DNA from: Streptomyces albiflavescens
Lineage (GTDB): Bacteria > Actinomycetota > Actinomycetes > Streptomycetales > Streptomycetaceae
Length of the DNA stretch: 64,000 nucleotides
Direction of reading: 5' to 3'
Assembly: GCF_014645835.1 (NCBI RefSeq)
Contig: NZ_BMMM01000002.1
Location: 629,233 to 693,232 of the forward strand
Part shown: piece after piece, positions 1 through 7,071 of the stretch
Layout: every line of letters starts with the position of its first letter
Numbering within the stretch: position 1 is the first letter of the stretch
Notes under the pieces: model-generated
The model's database searches: none
What the model was told of the DNA's origin: nothing
What the model saw: only the letters and a program-made list of their open reading frames with translations
Program-made: the position numbers and the translations under genes

Positions 1-1
1 C

Positions 2-142
2 TTCTACGCTCTGGAGCGGCTGTGGAAGGACTGCCCGGAGCTGGACCTGCCCGCCGACGCCAAGGCCACCCGCGGCAAGGCAGCCGAGCACGCCAAGCTC
101 CAGGCCGAGGAGGACTCCGCCGAACTGGGGGAGCTGCGGTGA
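2..142 (+). CDS. rsfS: Ribosomal silencing factor RsfS, C-terminal end (partial)
   Basis: The window opens inside this gene; only the last 46 codons are present. The tail contains FYALERLWKDCPELDLPAD, the typical C-terminus of RsfS/YbeB from Streptomyces, followed by an acidic, alanine-rich end. RsfS binds ribosomal protein L14 (uL14) and blocks joining of the 30S and 50S subunits, which lowers translation in starved cells. The stop overlaps the GTG start of the histidine phosphatase by four bases (GTGA), so the two genes are probably co-translated. The identification rests on the short tail plus this neighbour, a pairing I associate with Streptomyces. Confidence 0.8.
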   Translation, partial: FYALERLWKDCPELDLPADAKATRGKAAEHAKLQAEEDSAELGELR

Positions 143-801
143 GCGCCGAGGCCGGGATGAAGCCGGGCCGGGGCCGCCGCATCATCCTCTGGCGGCACGG
201 CCAGACCTCCTGGAATGTGGAGCGCCGCTTCCAGGGCACCACGGACGTCGAGCTCACCGAGACCGGCGTGGGCCAGGCCCGCCGCGCCGCCCGGCTGCTC
301 GCCTCGCTGAAGCCCGACGCGATCGTCGCCTCGGACCTCCAGCGCGCCGCGAACACGGCCGCTGAGCTGTCCGTCCTCACCGGCCTCGACGTCACCCACG
401 ACGAGGGCCTGCGGGAGACCTACGCGGGCGTCTGGCAGGGGCTGACGCACGAGGAGATCATCGCCCGGTACGGCGACCAGTACTCCGCCTGGAAGCGGGG
501 CGAGCCGGTGCGCCGAGGCGGTGGCGAACTGGAGACCGAGGTCGCCGACCGCGCCGCCCCCGTGGTGCTGCGGCACGCGGAGAAGCTCCCCGAGGACGGC
601 AGCCTCGTGGTGGTCAGCCACGGCGGCACGATCCGCACCACCATCGGCCGTCTGCTCGGCCTGGAGTCCCAGCACTGGGAGAGTCTCGGTGGCCTCTCCA
701 ACTGCTGCTGGTCCGTTCTCGGTGAGGGCGCTCGCGGCTGGCGCCTCCTGGAGCACAACGCCGGCACGCTGCCGGAGCCGGTGCTCGGCGACGACGACTG
801 A
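139..801 (+). CDS. Histidine phosphatase (phosphoglycerate mutase-like) family protein
   Basis: A 220-residue protein of the histidine phosphatase superfamily. The phosphohistidine motif LWRHGQTSWN lies near residue 20, and the second catalytic histidine is in VVVSHGGTIRTT near residue 160. These two histidines and the nearby arginines build the phosphate pocket. The substrate cannot be read from sequence: members include phosphoglycerate mutases, GpgP-type phosphatases and alpha-ribazole phosphatases. I chose the GTG start because it overlaps the rsfS stop (GTGA). An in-frame start further upstream would lie inside rsfS. The gene is probably the last in the rsfS operon. Confidence 0.88.
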   Translation: MSAEAGMKPGRGRRIILWRHGQTSWNVERRFQGTTDVELTETGVGQARRAARLLASLKPDAIVASDLQRAANTAAELSVLTGLDVTHDEGLRETYAGVWQGLTHEEIIARYGDQYSAWKRGEPVRRGGGELETEVADRAAPVVLRHAEKLPEDGSLVVVSHGGTIRTTIGRLLGLESQHWESLGGLSNCCWSVLGEGARGWRLLEHNAGTLPEPVLGDDD

Positions 802-842
802 GCGGCCCTCTGTCCGGTCCCGCGGGCCCGACGGGACCGGAT

Positions 843-872
843 TTCACTTTCCGGCTGGTCGCAGGCTAAAGT
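843..872 (+). promoter_or_regulatory. Candidate promoter of tRNA-Ala copy 1
   Basis: A TTCACT hexamer (843-848) and a TAAAGT hexamer (867-872) are separated by 18 bases, a fair match to a vegetative sigma-70-like promoter. Transcription would begin about 30 bases before the mature tRNA. Judged by eye only. Confidence 0.4.
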
Positions 873-908
873 TCTTCTTGTTCGCCCCGCCGGGCGGGAA
901 GAACGCAA

Positions 909-981
909 GGGGCTATAGCTCAGTTGGTAGAGCGCCTGCATGGCATGCAGGAGGTCAGGAGTTCAATTCTCCTTAGCTCCA
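909..981 (+). tRNA. tRNA-Ala(GGC), copy 1
   Basis: A 73-nucleotide cloverleaf. Acceptor arm GGGGCTA pairs with TAGCTCC, the D arm contains AGCTCAGTTGGTAGAGC, and the anticodon stem CCTGC/GCAGG encloses the loop ATGGCAT, giving anticodon GGC for alanine. The T arm contains GTTCAATTC. The 3' CCA is not encoded, so RNase Z-type trimming (an rnz gene is at about 45 kb) and CCA addition are needed. An identical copy lies at 5330-5402. A strong terminator follows 44 bases downstream. Confidence 0.97.
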
Positions 982-1024
982 CAGAATGACTCTCTTTTGA
1001 GTTGTCAAAGATCAGTGGTGAAGG

Positions 1025-1050
1025 ATCCCGCTCCCGTCAGGGAGCGGGAT
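1025..1050 (+). terminator. Rho-independent terminator after tRNA-Ala copy 1
   Basis: An 11-base-pair perfect stem (ATCCCGCTCCC / GGGAGCGGGAT) with loop GTCA is followed by TTTTCG. It ends the tRNA transcript. On the other strand it also encodes the last residues and the stop of the convergent regulator gene. Confidence 0.93.
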
Positions 1051-1960
1051 TTTTCGTTGCCGAAGTCGTTGCCGAAGTCGTTGCCGAAGTCGTTGCCGAG
1101 GTTGTGGCCGAGGTCGTGGCCGCGGTTGCCCGTAGATCCCGCAATCGCCGCGATCGCAGGCGCGTCTCCTCGTCGTCCGGTTGGTAGACCACGATCCGGC
1201 ACTCCGGCATGCCGTGGATCGACAGCGAGACCGACGTCATCCGCATCTCACCGACCGCCGCATGCCGGAACGTCTTCACCCGTGGACCAGGCGGCGCCAC
1301 ATCGCCGTTGCGCCACAGCCGGGCGAAGAGCGGGCTGGCCTTCGACAGCCTGCGTATGAAGTCCTCCCAGGCGGGCTCGCCGGCATGCAGTCCGTAGCAC
1401 GAACGCAGGGTCGCCACCATCACCGGAAGCTCGCTCTCCCGGAACACGAGTGGGCAGTCCTGCTCGGGCACGGTGAACAGCGTCCACAGTGCGTTGTGCA
1501 CCCTCGTGTTGAGGGTCTGGGACGTGAAGAACACATCGCGGTAGGCGCAGTTGGTGGCGAGAATGTCGAACCGCGCGTTGTAGACCACTGCCGGATGCGG
1601 GTCGAGGGCGTCGAGGACGCCCTGGACCTCAGGGCCGATGGCTCGCGCGGCGACGGGAGGATCCACCTCGTACGGCACCTCGGCCAGGTGATACAGATGC
1701 TCGCGCTCCGGCTGGTCGAGGCGCAGCGTACGCGCCACCGCGTCCAGGACCTGCGCGGACGCGTTGATCGGGCGCCCCTGCTCGAGCCATGTGTACCAAG
1801 TGACGCCGACGCCGGAGAGTTGTGCGACCTCCTCGCGGCGCAGCCCCGGCGTACGGCGCCGCAAGCCCGGCGGCATTCCTACGTCGGCCGGTGTCACCCG
1901 CGCCCGCCTGTTGCGCAGAAAGGCGGCCAGCTCCGGCCTGCGGCGCTGTGTCGTGTTCAT
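1037..1960 (-). CDS. MmyB-like XRE-family transcriptional regulator with ATTS-repeat tail
   Basis: A 307-residue regulator. An N-terminal helix-turn-helix (about residues 15-75, with RRRTPGLRREEVAQLSGVG and YTWLEQGR) precedes a MmyB-type ligand-binding domain containing FRHAAVGEM and RIVVYQPDDEET near the end. Members usually control an adjacent gene, here the divergent DHA2 transporter. I chose the ATG at 1960, with a GGGGGA ribosome site about 10 bases upstream; a GTG at 1981 would add seven residues. The C-terminus is abnormal. After the conserved domain come five ATTS repeats encoded by 12-base tandem units (1056-1127). The final residues and stop lie inside the tRNA terminator hairpin, as if the original end was replaced by repeat expansion. 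Confidence 0.88.
   Translation of the reverse strand: MNTTQRRRPELAAFLRNRRARVTPADVGMPPGLRRRTPGLRREEVAQLSGVGVTWYTWLEQGRPINASAQVLDAVARTLRLDQPEREHLYHLAEVPYEVDPPVAARAIGPEVQGVLDALDPHPAVVYNARFDILATNCAYRDVFFTSQTLNTRVHNALWTLFTVPEQDCPLVFRESELPVMVATLRSCYGLHAGEPAWEDFIRRLSKASPLFARLWRNGDVAPPGPRVKTFRHAAVGEMRMTSVSLSIHGMPECRIVVYQPDDEETRLRSRRLRDLRATAATTSATTSATTSATTSATTSATKNPAP
1056..1127. repeat. 12-bp tandem repeat, six units, inside regulator 3' end
   Basis: Six consecutive 12-base units of GTTGCCGAAGTC type are present. The first three are identical and the last three diverge (GTTGCCGAGGTT, GTGGCCGAGGTC, GTGGCCGCGGTT). On the minus strand they encode Ala-Thr-Thr-Ser repeats. The array abuts the tRNA terminator. 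Confidence 0.95.
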
Positions 1961-2079
1961 CGGCTTCACATCCCCCGTCACTCATCGTCCGTGCCGTACC
2001 CGTCCGCTGCCAGGTGCTGTCAGTACCAGCATCGGCGGGCTCTCGTTACCCGTATCCGGCCGCCGTCACGCTCGACGGC

Positions 2080-3549
2080 ATGACGACGACAACCCCCGCG
2101 GGAACAGGTCCCGCACGCGGTCCAAGTCCTGAGACCAGTAAAGACCCCGGCACTGACAATCGGCCCGGACGGCTGCTCGCGGTCGTGCTCGCGGCCCAGT
2201 TCATGGCATTGCTCGATGTCTTCATCGTGAACGTCGCGGTGCCCACGATCGGTTCCGAACTCCACGCGTCCGGCGCCGGACTCCAACTGGTGGTCGCCGG
2301 ATACTCCATCTCGTACGCCGTGCTGCTGATCACCGGAGCGCGGCTGGGCGACCGGATCGGCCACCGCCGGGTCCATCTGGCCGGGCTCGCACTGTTCACC
2401 GCCGCCTCGTTGGCCTGCGGACTCGCCCGGGGAACAGGGGAGTTGATCGCCTTCCGTCTGGTCCAGGGCGCCGGATCGGCCGTCATGATCCCGCAGGTGC
2501 TCAGCCTGATCCAGCGCAACTTCACCGGCGAGGCACGGGCCCGCGCCCTCGGCGCCTACGCGGCCGTCCTCGCCACCGGCGCTGCGGCCGGACAGGTGCT
2601 GGGCGGCATTCTGGTCAGCGCCGACCTGTTCGGCACCGGCTGGCGGCCGGTGTTCCTGGTCAACGTCCCCGTGGGCGTCGTACTCCTGGCCGTCGGCAGC
2701 CGCGTACTGCCGCGGGACGACGTATCGGCCCTTGAGCGCTCGCGCGGCCTCGACCTGCCGGGGCTCGTGCTGCTGGCCGCCGCCGTCTCCCTCTTCACCG
2801 TGCCGCTCGTGCTCGGACAGGAGGAGGACTGGCCGCTGTGGTCCTGGCTGTCGCTGGGATCGGCCACGGTGTTCTTCGCCCTGTTCTGTCTGTACGAGTC
2901 CCGGCTGGCCCGGCGCGGCGGGGTGCCGCTGATCGCGCCGAGGGTGCTGCGCCACCCCGGCGTCGGCCTCGCGGTGTTCCGGCTTCTGGCCGTGATGGCG
3001 GTCAACGCGGGCTTTCTGTTCGCGCTCACCCTGCACATCCAGGGCGGCCTCGGCTACAGCGCCCTGCGCGCGGGGCTCACCTTCGCACCCACCGCGGCGG
3101 TCTTCGGTCTGGTCGGTCTGACCTGGCGCAACTGGCCCGCTTCCTGGCAGCGGGGCCTGATACCGATCGGGTTCGCGCTCGCGGCCGTCTCCGTGGCCGG
3201 GGTCGGCGGCGTACTGAAGGGCGGGGGCGACGGCGGTCCGTGGCTCTACGTGGCGTTCGCGGGCGTGGGTGCCGGGCTCGCGCTCGGCTTCAGCCCCACG
3301 CTCACCAGGGCTCTGGCCACGGTGCGACCCGAGGACGCGGCGGATGCCAGCGGACTGCTCGCGACCGTGACCCAGCTCGGTCAGCTGATCGGTGTCGCGG
3401 CCTTCGGCACACTCTTCTTCAACCGGCTTGAGTCACTTGGGGCCCCCGGGGCGTATACCTCTGCGGATGCGCTCCTCACGTGCACGTATGCGCTGGCCGC
3501 GACGGCCACGTCGGGTGCCGTGTCCGGACTGGTACGAAGGCGTCGCTGA
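2080..3549 (+). CDS. MFS transporter, DHA2 (drug:H+ antiporter) family
   Basis: A 489-residue integral membrane protein with roughly 13-14 hydrophobic segments, the usual number for the 14-TM DHA2 family. TM1 contains AAQFMALLDVFIVNVAVPTI, motif A is GARLGDRIGHRR in the loop after TM2, and motif C-like glycine-rich sequence is present (GAAAGQVLGG). Such proteins expel drugs or metabolites using the proton gradient. It is divergent from the MmyB-type regulator, so regulator and pump probably share the promoter region between them. The ATG at 2080 is the first sensible start before the cytoplasmic N-terminus. The substrate is unknown. Confidence 0.9.
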   Translation: MTTTTPAGTGPARGPSPETSKDPGTDNRPGRLLAVVLAAQFMALLDVFIVNVAVPTIGSELHASGAGLQLVVAGYSISYAVLLITGARLGDRIGHRRVHLAGLALFTAASLACGLARGTGELIAFRLVQGAGSAVMIPQVLSLIQRNFTGEARARALGAYAAVLATGAAAGQVLGGILVSADLFGTGWRPVFLVNVPVGVVLLAVGSRVLPRDDVSALERSRGLDLPGLVLLAAAVSLFTVPLVLGQEEDWPLWSWLSLGSATVFFALFCLYESRLARRGGVPLIAPRVLRHPGVGLAVFRLLAVMAVNAGFLFALTLHIQGGLGYSALRAGLTFAPTAAVFGLVGLTWRNWPASWQRGLIPIGFALAAVSVAGVGGVLKGGGDGGPWLYVAFAGVGAGLALGFSPTLTRALATVRPEDAADASGLLATVTQLGQLIGVAAFGTLFFNRLESLGAPGAYTSADALLTCTYALAATATSGAVSGLVRRRR

Positions 3550-3618
3550 CCGTATTGCTCCGGCCGTGGCAGAATCAAACGGCCGGAAGGGGGCGCGGCC
3601 CGACGGGAGGGAGAAGCG

Positions 3619-3792
3619 ATGCCTGCGAGCATCCTCGAGGAGGTCGACATTCTCCTCGAAGTGGCACCGAAACGGAAAAAAGCCACTTTTCTCAACTGCC
3701 CTTCCTGCGGATCGGTCCACGTCGCCCAGGTCCTCGGCGACAACGGCGGGATCTCCTACGTGTGCACGGCCTGCGGCCACAGCTGGAGCTGA
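3619..3792 (+). CDS. Small zinc-ribbon protein (57 aa)
   Basis: A 57-residue protein with two CxxC knuckles, NCPSCGSVH and VCTACGHSW, about 22 residues apart, as in a zinc ribbon. The N-terminal part is an acidic helix followed by a lysine-rich stretch (APKRKKATF). Translation starts at an ATG with GGGAGGGAGAAG upstream. It ends three bases before the next small gene, so the two are co-transcribed. It may bind nucleic acid or RNA polymerase, but the sequence gives no specific role. Confidence 0.75.
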   Translation: MPASILEEVDILLEVAPKRKKATFLNCPSCGSVHVAQVLGDNGGISYVCTACGHSWS

Positions 3793-3795
3793 TCG

Positions 3796-4029
3796 ATGGG
3801 TGCACACAGGCGGAAGTGCGATTGGTGCGGCAGTGGTACGCCGATCGTCCGCGACATGGAACCGGTCAACCACGACTACCAGTACTGGTGCGAGGAGTGC
3901 GCGCGGGCGCTGATCATAAAAGGCGACCCGATCGAGACGTACCGCGAGCTGGAGGGCGAGCCGATCTACGGCCGGCTGCTCGACGAGCACTGCACGCTCA
4001 AGCGCTTCTACTCGTTCGCCACAGCCTGA
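3796..4029 (+). CDS. Small CxxC-containing protein (77 aa), unknown function
   Basis: A 77-residue protein with CDWCGSG near the start, WCEECARA about 25 residues later, and another cysteine near the C-terminus (DEHCTLKRF). The two CxxC pairs suggest one bound zinc. It follows the 57-residue zinc ribbon with a three-base gap. The 3' end overlaps the convergent glycosyltransferase gene by 32 bases. No family recognised beyond a zinc-binding fold. Confidence 0.75.
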   Translation: MGAHRRKCDWCGSGTPIVRDMEPVNHDYQYWCEECARALIIKGDPIETYRELEGEPIYGRLLDEHCTLKRFYSFATA

Positions 4030-5194
4030 CCCCGACGAGGGCCAGGAAGGCGAAACCGGCTCCTGCGTAGAGGGCGGACAGCGTCAACTCGACGCCGTCC
4101 TGGTGCAGTTCGAGCCGGCCCGTACCGTGCGGCACCCACCACAGCGCGTACGTGCAGAAGGCCAGGGCCGTGCAGGCTGCGGCCGTCCGGCTCGTCGCCA
4201 CGAGGACCAGCACCATCGGCACGCACCACACCCAGTGGTGCGACCACGACACCGGACTCACCAGCAGCGCCGTCACCGCGCAGGAGGTCGTCGCCCAGGC
4301 GCGCCGCCCACGCAGCTCGGCGGCCACGGCGATCGCGAGGCCCACGACGCCCGCCAGGGCCGCCGTCGCGCCCCACCAGACGCCGGGCTCCGTGGTGTGC
4401 AGCAGTCGGGCCAGGACGCCGCGCAGCGACTGGTTCGCGGTGTCCTCGACGAGCCCGACCCGGCCCGCCGCGAAGACCATGCGGGTCCAAAAGTGCCAGG
4501 AGTCGTACGGCAGGGCCGCCGCCGCCAGCAGCGTCGCCCCGGCGAACGTGGCGGCGGCCCCCCGCGCGTGCCGCAGCCACGGCCCGCCGGAACCCCGCCT
4601 TGTGTACTCCACGACGCCGGTGACCAGCAGGAACACCGCGAAGAGCGCGGGTGTCAGCTTGATCGCCGCCGCGATCCCGATGCCCACCCCGGCGCAGCGG
4701 TGCCCGGGGCGCCGTGACAGGTCCCACAGCACCAGCACGGCGACCAGCAGATTGATCTGGCCGTACCGCAGCGTCGTCCACACCGGCTCGCACCACACGG
4801 CGGCTGCGGCGACCCACCAGACGCACTCCACGCGCGCGTGGCCGACGAGTCGCAGTGAGAGGGCCACGAACACCACAAGGAGAGCCAGGTTCCCGGCCGT
4901 CGCCAGGGTGCGCATGGCCGCAGTGTCCAGCAGCGTCAGCGGTGCGAACAGGAGCGCCGCGAACGGCGGGTAGGTGGTGGGCAGATGGGCCTCGGTCGTG
5001 CGCAGCGCGTAAAGGTCGCCGCCCGCGCGGACGGTCTCGCCCTCCGCGCGGTACACCATCAGGTCGATCATCGACACGTGCGCGGCCCGTTGTGCGCACC
5101 AGAAGACCGCGAACGACAGCAGGCACACCGCCAGAGCGACGGGTGCGCGGCGGCGGACACGAGGGAGCGCGATCACGGTCACGAAGGCCGACAC
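3998..5194 (-). CDS. Polytopic membrane glycosyltransferase, GT87/DUF2029 type
   Basis: A 398-residue protein with about ten hydrophobic segments. The first extracytoplasmic loop has the acidic pattern MIDLMVYRAEG, and later come TTYPPFAALLFAPL and LRYGQINLLVAVLVLWDL, signatures of the DUF2029/GT87 family that includes actinobacterial polyprenyl-phosphate mannosyltransferases such as PimE. The GT-C fold would place the catalytic Asp in the first loop facing outside, using a polyprenyl-phospho-sugar donor. The specific glycan is not known. Starts at GTG; it converges with, and overlaps by 32 bases, the small CxxC gene. Confidence 0.85.
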   Translation of the reverse strand: MSAFVTVIALPRVRRRAPVALAVCLLSFAVFWCAQRAAHVSMIDLMVYRAEGETVRAGGDLYALRTTEAHLPTTYPPFAALLFAPLTLLDTAAMRTLATAGNLALLVVFVALSLRLVGHARVECVWWVAAAAVWCEPVWTTLRYGQINLLVAVLVLWDLSRRPGHRCAGVGIGIAAAIKLTPALFAVFLLVTGVVEYTRRGSGGPWLRHARGAAATFAGATLLAAAALPYDSWHFWTRMVFAAGRVGLVEDTANQSLRGVLARLLHTTEPGVWWGATAALAGVVGLAIAVAAELRGRRAWATTSCAVTALLVSPVSWSHHWVWCVPMVLVLVATSRTAAACTALAFCTYALWWVPHGTGRLELHQDGVELTLSALYAGAGFAFLALVGVRLWRTSRSA

Positions 5195-5329
5195 TATCCC
5201 GCATGTCCGTATTGTCCGTGCGGGACGGAAACGATTTGGTGGTGCACCCGGAGGACCGTGTAATGTTGGCGTCGCCGCCGGGGAAACCGGGCGACACGGT
5301 CAACATGCGGCTCCGCCGCGTGGCCGCGA

Positions 5330-5402
5330 GGGGCTATAGCTCAGTTGGTAGAGCGCCTGCATGGCATGCAGGAGGTCAGGAGTTCAATTCTCCTTAGCTC
5401 CA
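5330..5402 (+). tRNA. tRNA-Ala(GGC), copy 2
   Basis: Identical over all 73 bases to the copy at 909-981, with anticodon GGC in loop ATGGCAT and no encoded CCA. A TAATGT hexamer at 5261-5266 is a possible -10 element for its own promoter. A strong hairpin terminator follows immediately, so it is transcribed as a single tRNA. Confidence 0.97.
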
Positions 5403-5412
5403 CAGATGTTGA

Positions 5413-5443
5413 AAGCGGGCCACCCGATCAGGGTGGCCCGCTT
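5413..5443 (+). terminator. Terminator after tRNA-Ala copy 2
   Basis: A 13-base-pair perfect stem AAGCGGGCCACCC / GGGTGGCCCGCTT with loop GATCA, followed by CTTCGTG. It ends just before the stop of the convergent NuoF-like gene and may serve both directions. Confidence 0.85.
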
Positions 5444-5451
5444 CTTCGTGT

Positions 5452-7071
5452 TCAGCGGCCGCTGCCGAGCGCCCGGCGGCCGCGCCCCTGGGAGAGGACC
5501 GGCAGGTTGTTGCGCGCCGGGGTGGAGGAGCGGGTGTCCTCCTCGATGCGCAGCGCGAGCGCCGGGCAGCGACGCACGGCGCGCAGGGCCTTCGCCTCCG
5601 CGTACCGGGGCACCTGCGCCTGCGCGACGGTCGGGAAGCCGTCGGCGCCCAGTTCGAAGACCTCCGGCAGGATGTCGGCGCACAGCCCGTGCCCACGGCA
5701 CAACGTCCAGTCGACGTAGATCTTCTGGCGGCTGGGACCGGCCTCCTGCTGTCCCTGGCCGCCCGGGATGCCTGTCGGGACCTGGCCGCCCTCGAAGAGC
5801 GGCAGAACGCCCTCCACGGGCCTTCCGCAGCCGTTGCCGAGGACGTGCGCGGCCAGGTCGTCCGTGAACGCCTTGATGGTCGACTCGATGAACATCGCCG
5901 AGCCGTCCGGGTGCGAGCAGGCGCCGCGCCGCTTCACGGCCTTGGCGACCTGCTTCACGGCCTCCAGGGCTGCCGGGCCGCCGCCGTTGAGGATGTCCTC
6001 CAGGCCGCGCGCCGCGGCGGGCAGACCCAGGTAGCAGGGACCGCACTGCCCGGCGCTCTCCTCGGCCAGCCACTGCGCCACCCGCAGCGACTCGCCCAAC
6101 GGGCACGTCTGCTGGCTGATCGGGAGGATCGCGCCCGCGCCGAGCGCACCGCCCACGGCGTCCAGGGAGTTGCGCGAGACGATCGCCTCGTTGACCGCCG
6201 CCGCGTCCAGCCACTTGCCGTGGTAGCCGCCGGTCAGCACGCCCTGCGGCATGGGCGGGGCGCCGGCGAGCTGGAGCACGTAGCGCAGCGGTACGCCGGT
6301 CGGTACCTCGATCACCATGGGGCGGGCGACCGCGCCGGAGACGGTGAGCATGACGGTGCCGGGCTCGTCGTACAGGCCGGTGTTGCGGTAGCGGTCGGGG
6401 CCAATGCGCGCGGCGACGGCCAGCTGGGCGAACGTCTCGGCGTTGGACAGCAGCGTGGGCGCGCCGCCGACGCCGCTCTGCGAAGCGCTGATCTTGCGGC
6501 CGGGCGGGATGGCCGGGCCGCCGTCGATGGAGCGGATCAGCGAGGCCGCCGCTCCGGTGACCATGCGCACCGGGTTGCGCTGCACGCGCGCGCGAAGCGG
6601 CGATCCGCGCCGGTTGCTCAGCCCGCGTTCGGCCAGCGCGGCTTCCATGGACCGCTGGGTGGACTCGCGTGTCACGCCGATCACCAAAGTGCGCGCGCCC
6701 ATGGCCTCCGCGGCCAGCAGGGCGCCGTCCAGGATGAGGTGCGGGGCACGGTTGATGAGCACCGTGTCCTTGCGGCAGGCGGGTTCGTCCTCACTTCCGT
6801 TGACGACCACCACGGGGCGGATGCCCTTCTTGATGGCCGACTCGGCGACCGAGCGCAGCTTCTTGGCGAAGGGGAAGCCCGCCCCGCCGCGACCCTTCAG
6901 GGAGATCGCCTCGGCGAGGCCCGCGAGCTGCTCGCCGCCCATGGGTTCGAGCGGCCCGTGCACCTTGAGGTGCATGGGGAGATCCAGTCTTTCAACCAGG
7001 TCGAAGCCCGACGTGAGCTGCGGAAGCCCGACGACGCGGACCTCCGGTACGTCGGGCAGGGCCTCGTTCAC
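5452..7071 (-). CDS. NuoF-like flavoprotein fused to a 3Fe-4S-type ferredoxin domain
   Basis: A 539-residue soluble oxidoreductase. The FMN/NADH-binding core resembles complex I subunit NuoF: KGRGGAGFPFAKKL near residue 60, NGSEDEPACRKD near 90 and the SLBB-like segment around 255-285. The iron-sulfur motif of NuoF is altered. ESAGQCGPCYLG (near 340) has alanine where the first cluster cysteine normally stands, and a later GACSHPDG may give the third ligand. The C-terminal domain (about residues 445-510) is a small ferredoxin with CRGHGLC and a distal CP, the CxxHxxC pattern of 3Fe-4S ferredoxins. Its stop meets, without overlap, the cytochrome b gene upstream. It probably passes electrons from NAD(P)H to that membrane partner; this is inference. 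Confidence 0.82.
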   Translation of the reverse strand: MNEALPDVPEVRVVGLPQLTSGFDLVERLDLPMHLKVHGPLEPMGGEQLAGLAEAISLKGRGGAGFPFAKKLRSVAESAIKKGIRPVVVVNGSEDEPACRKDTVLINRAPHLILDGALLAAEAMGARTLVIGVTRESTQRSMEAALAERGLSNRRGSPLRARVQRNPVRMVTGAAASLIRSIDGGPAIPPGRKISASQSGVGGAPTLLSNAETFAQLAVAARIGPDRYRNTGLYDEPGTVMLTVSGAVARPMVIEVPTGVPLRYVLQLAGAPPMPQGVLTGGYHGKWLDAAAVNEAIVSRNSLDAVGGALGAGAILPISQQTCPLGESLRVAQWLAEESAGQCGPCYLGLPAAARGLEDILNGGGPAALEAVKQVAKAVKRRGACSHPDGSAMFIESTIKAFTDDLAAHVLGNGCGRPVEGVLPLFEGGQVPTGIPGGQGQQEAGPSRQKIYVDWTLCRGHGLCADILPEVFELGADGFPTVAQAQVPRYAEAKALRAVRRCPALALRIEEDTRSSTPARNNLPVLSQGRGRRALGSGR

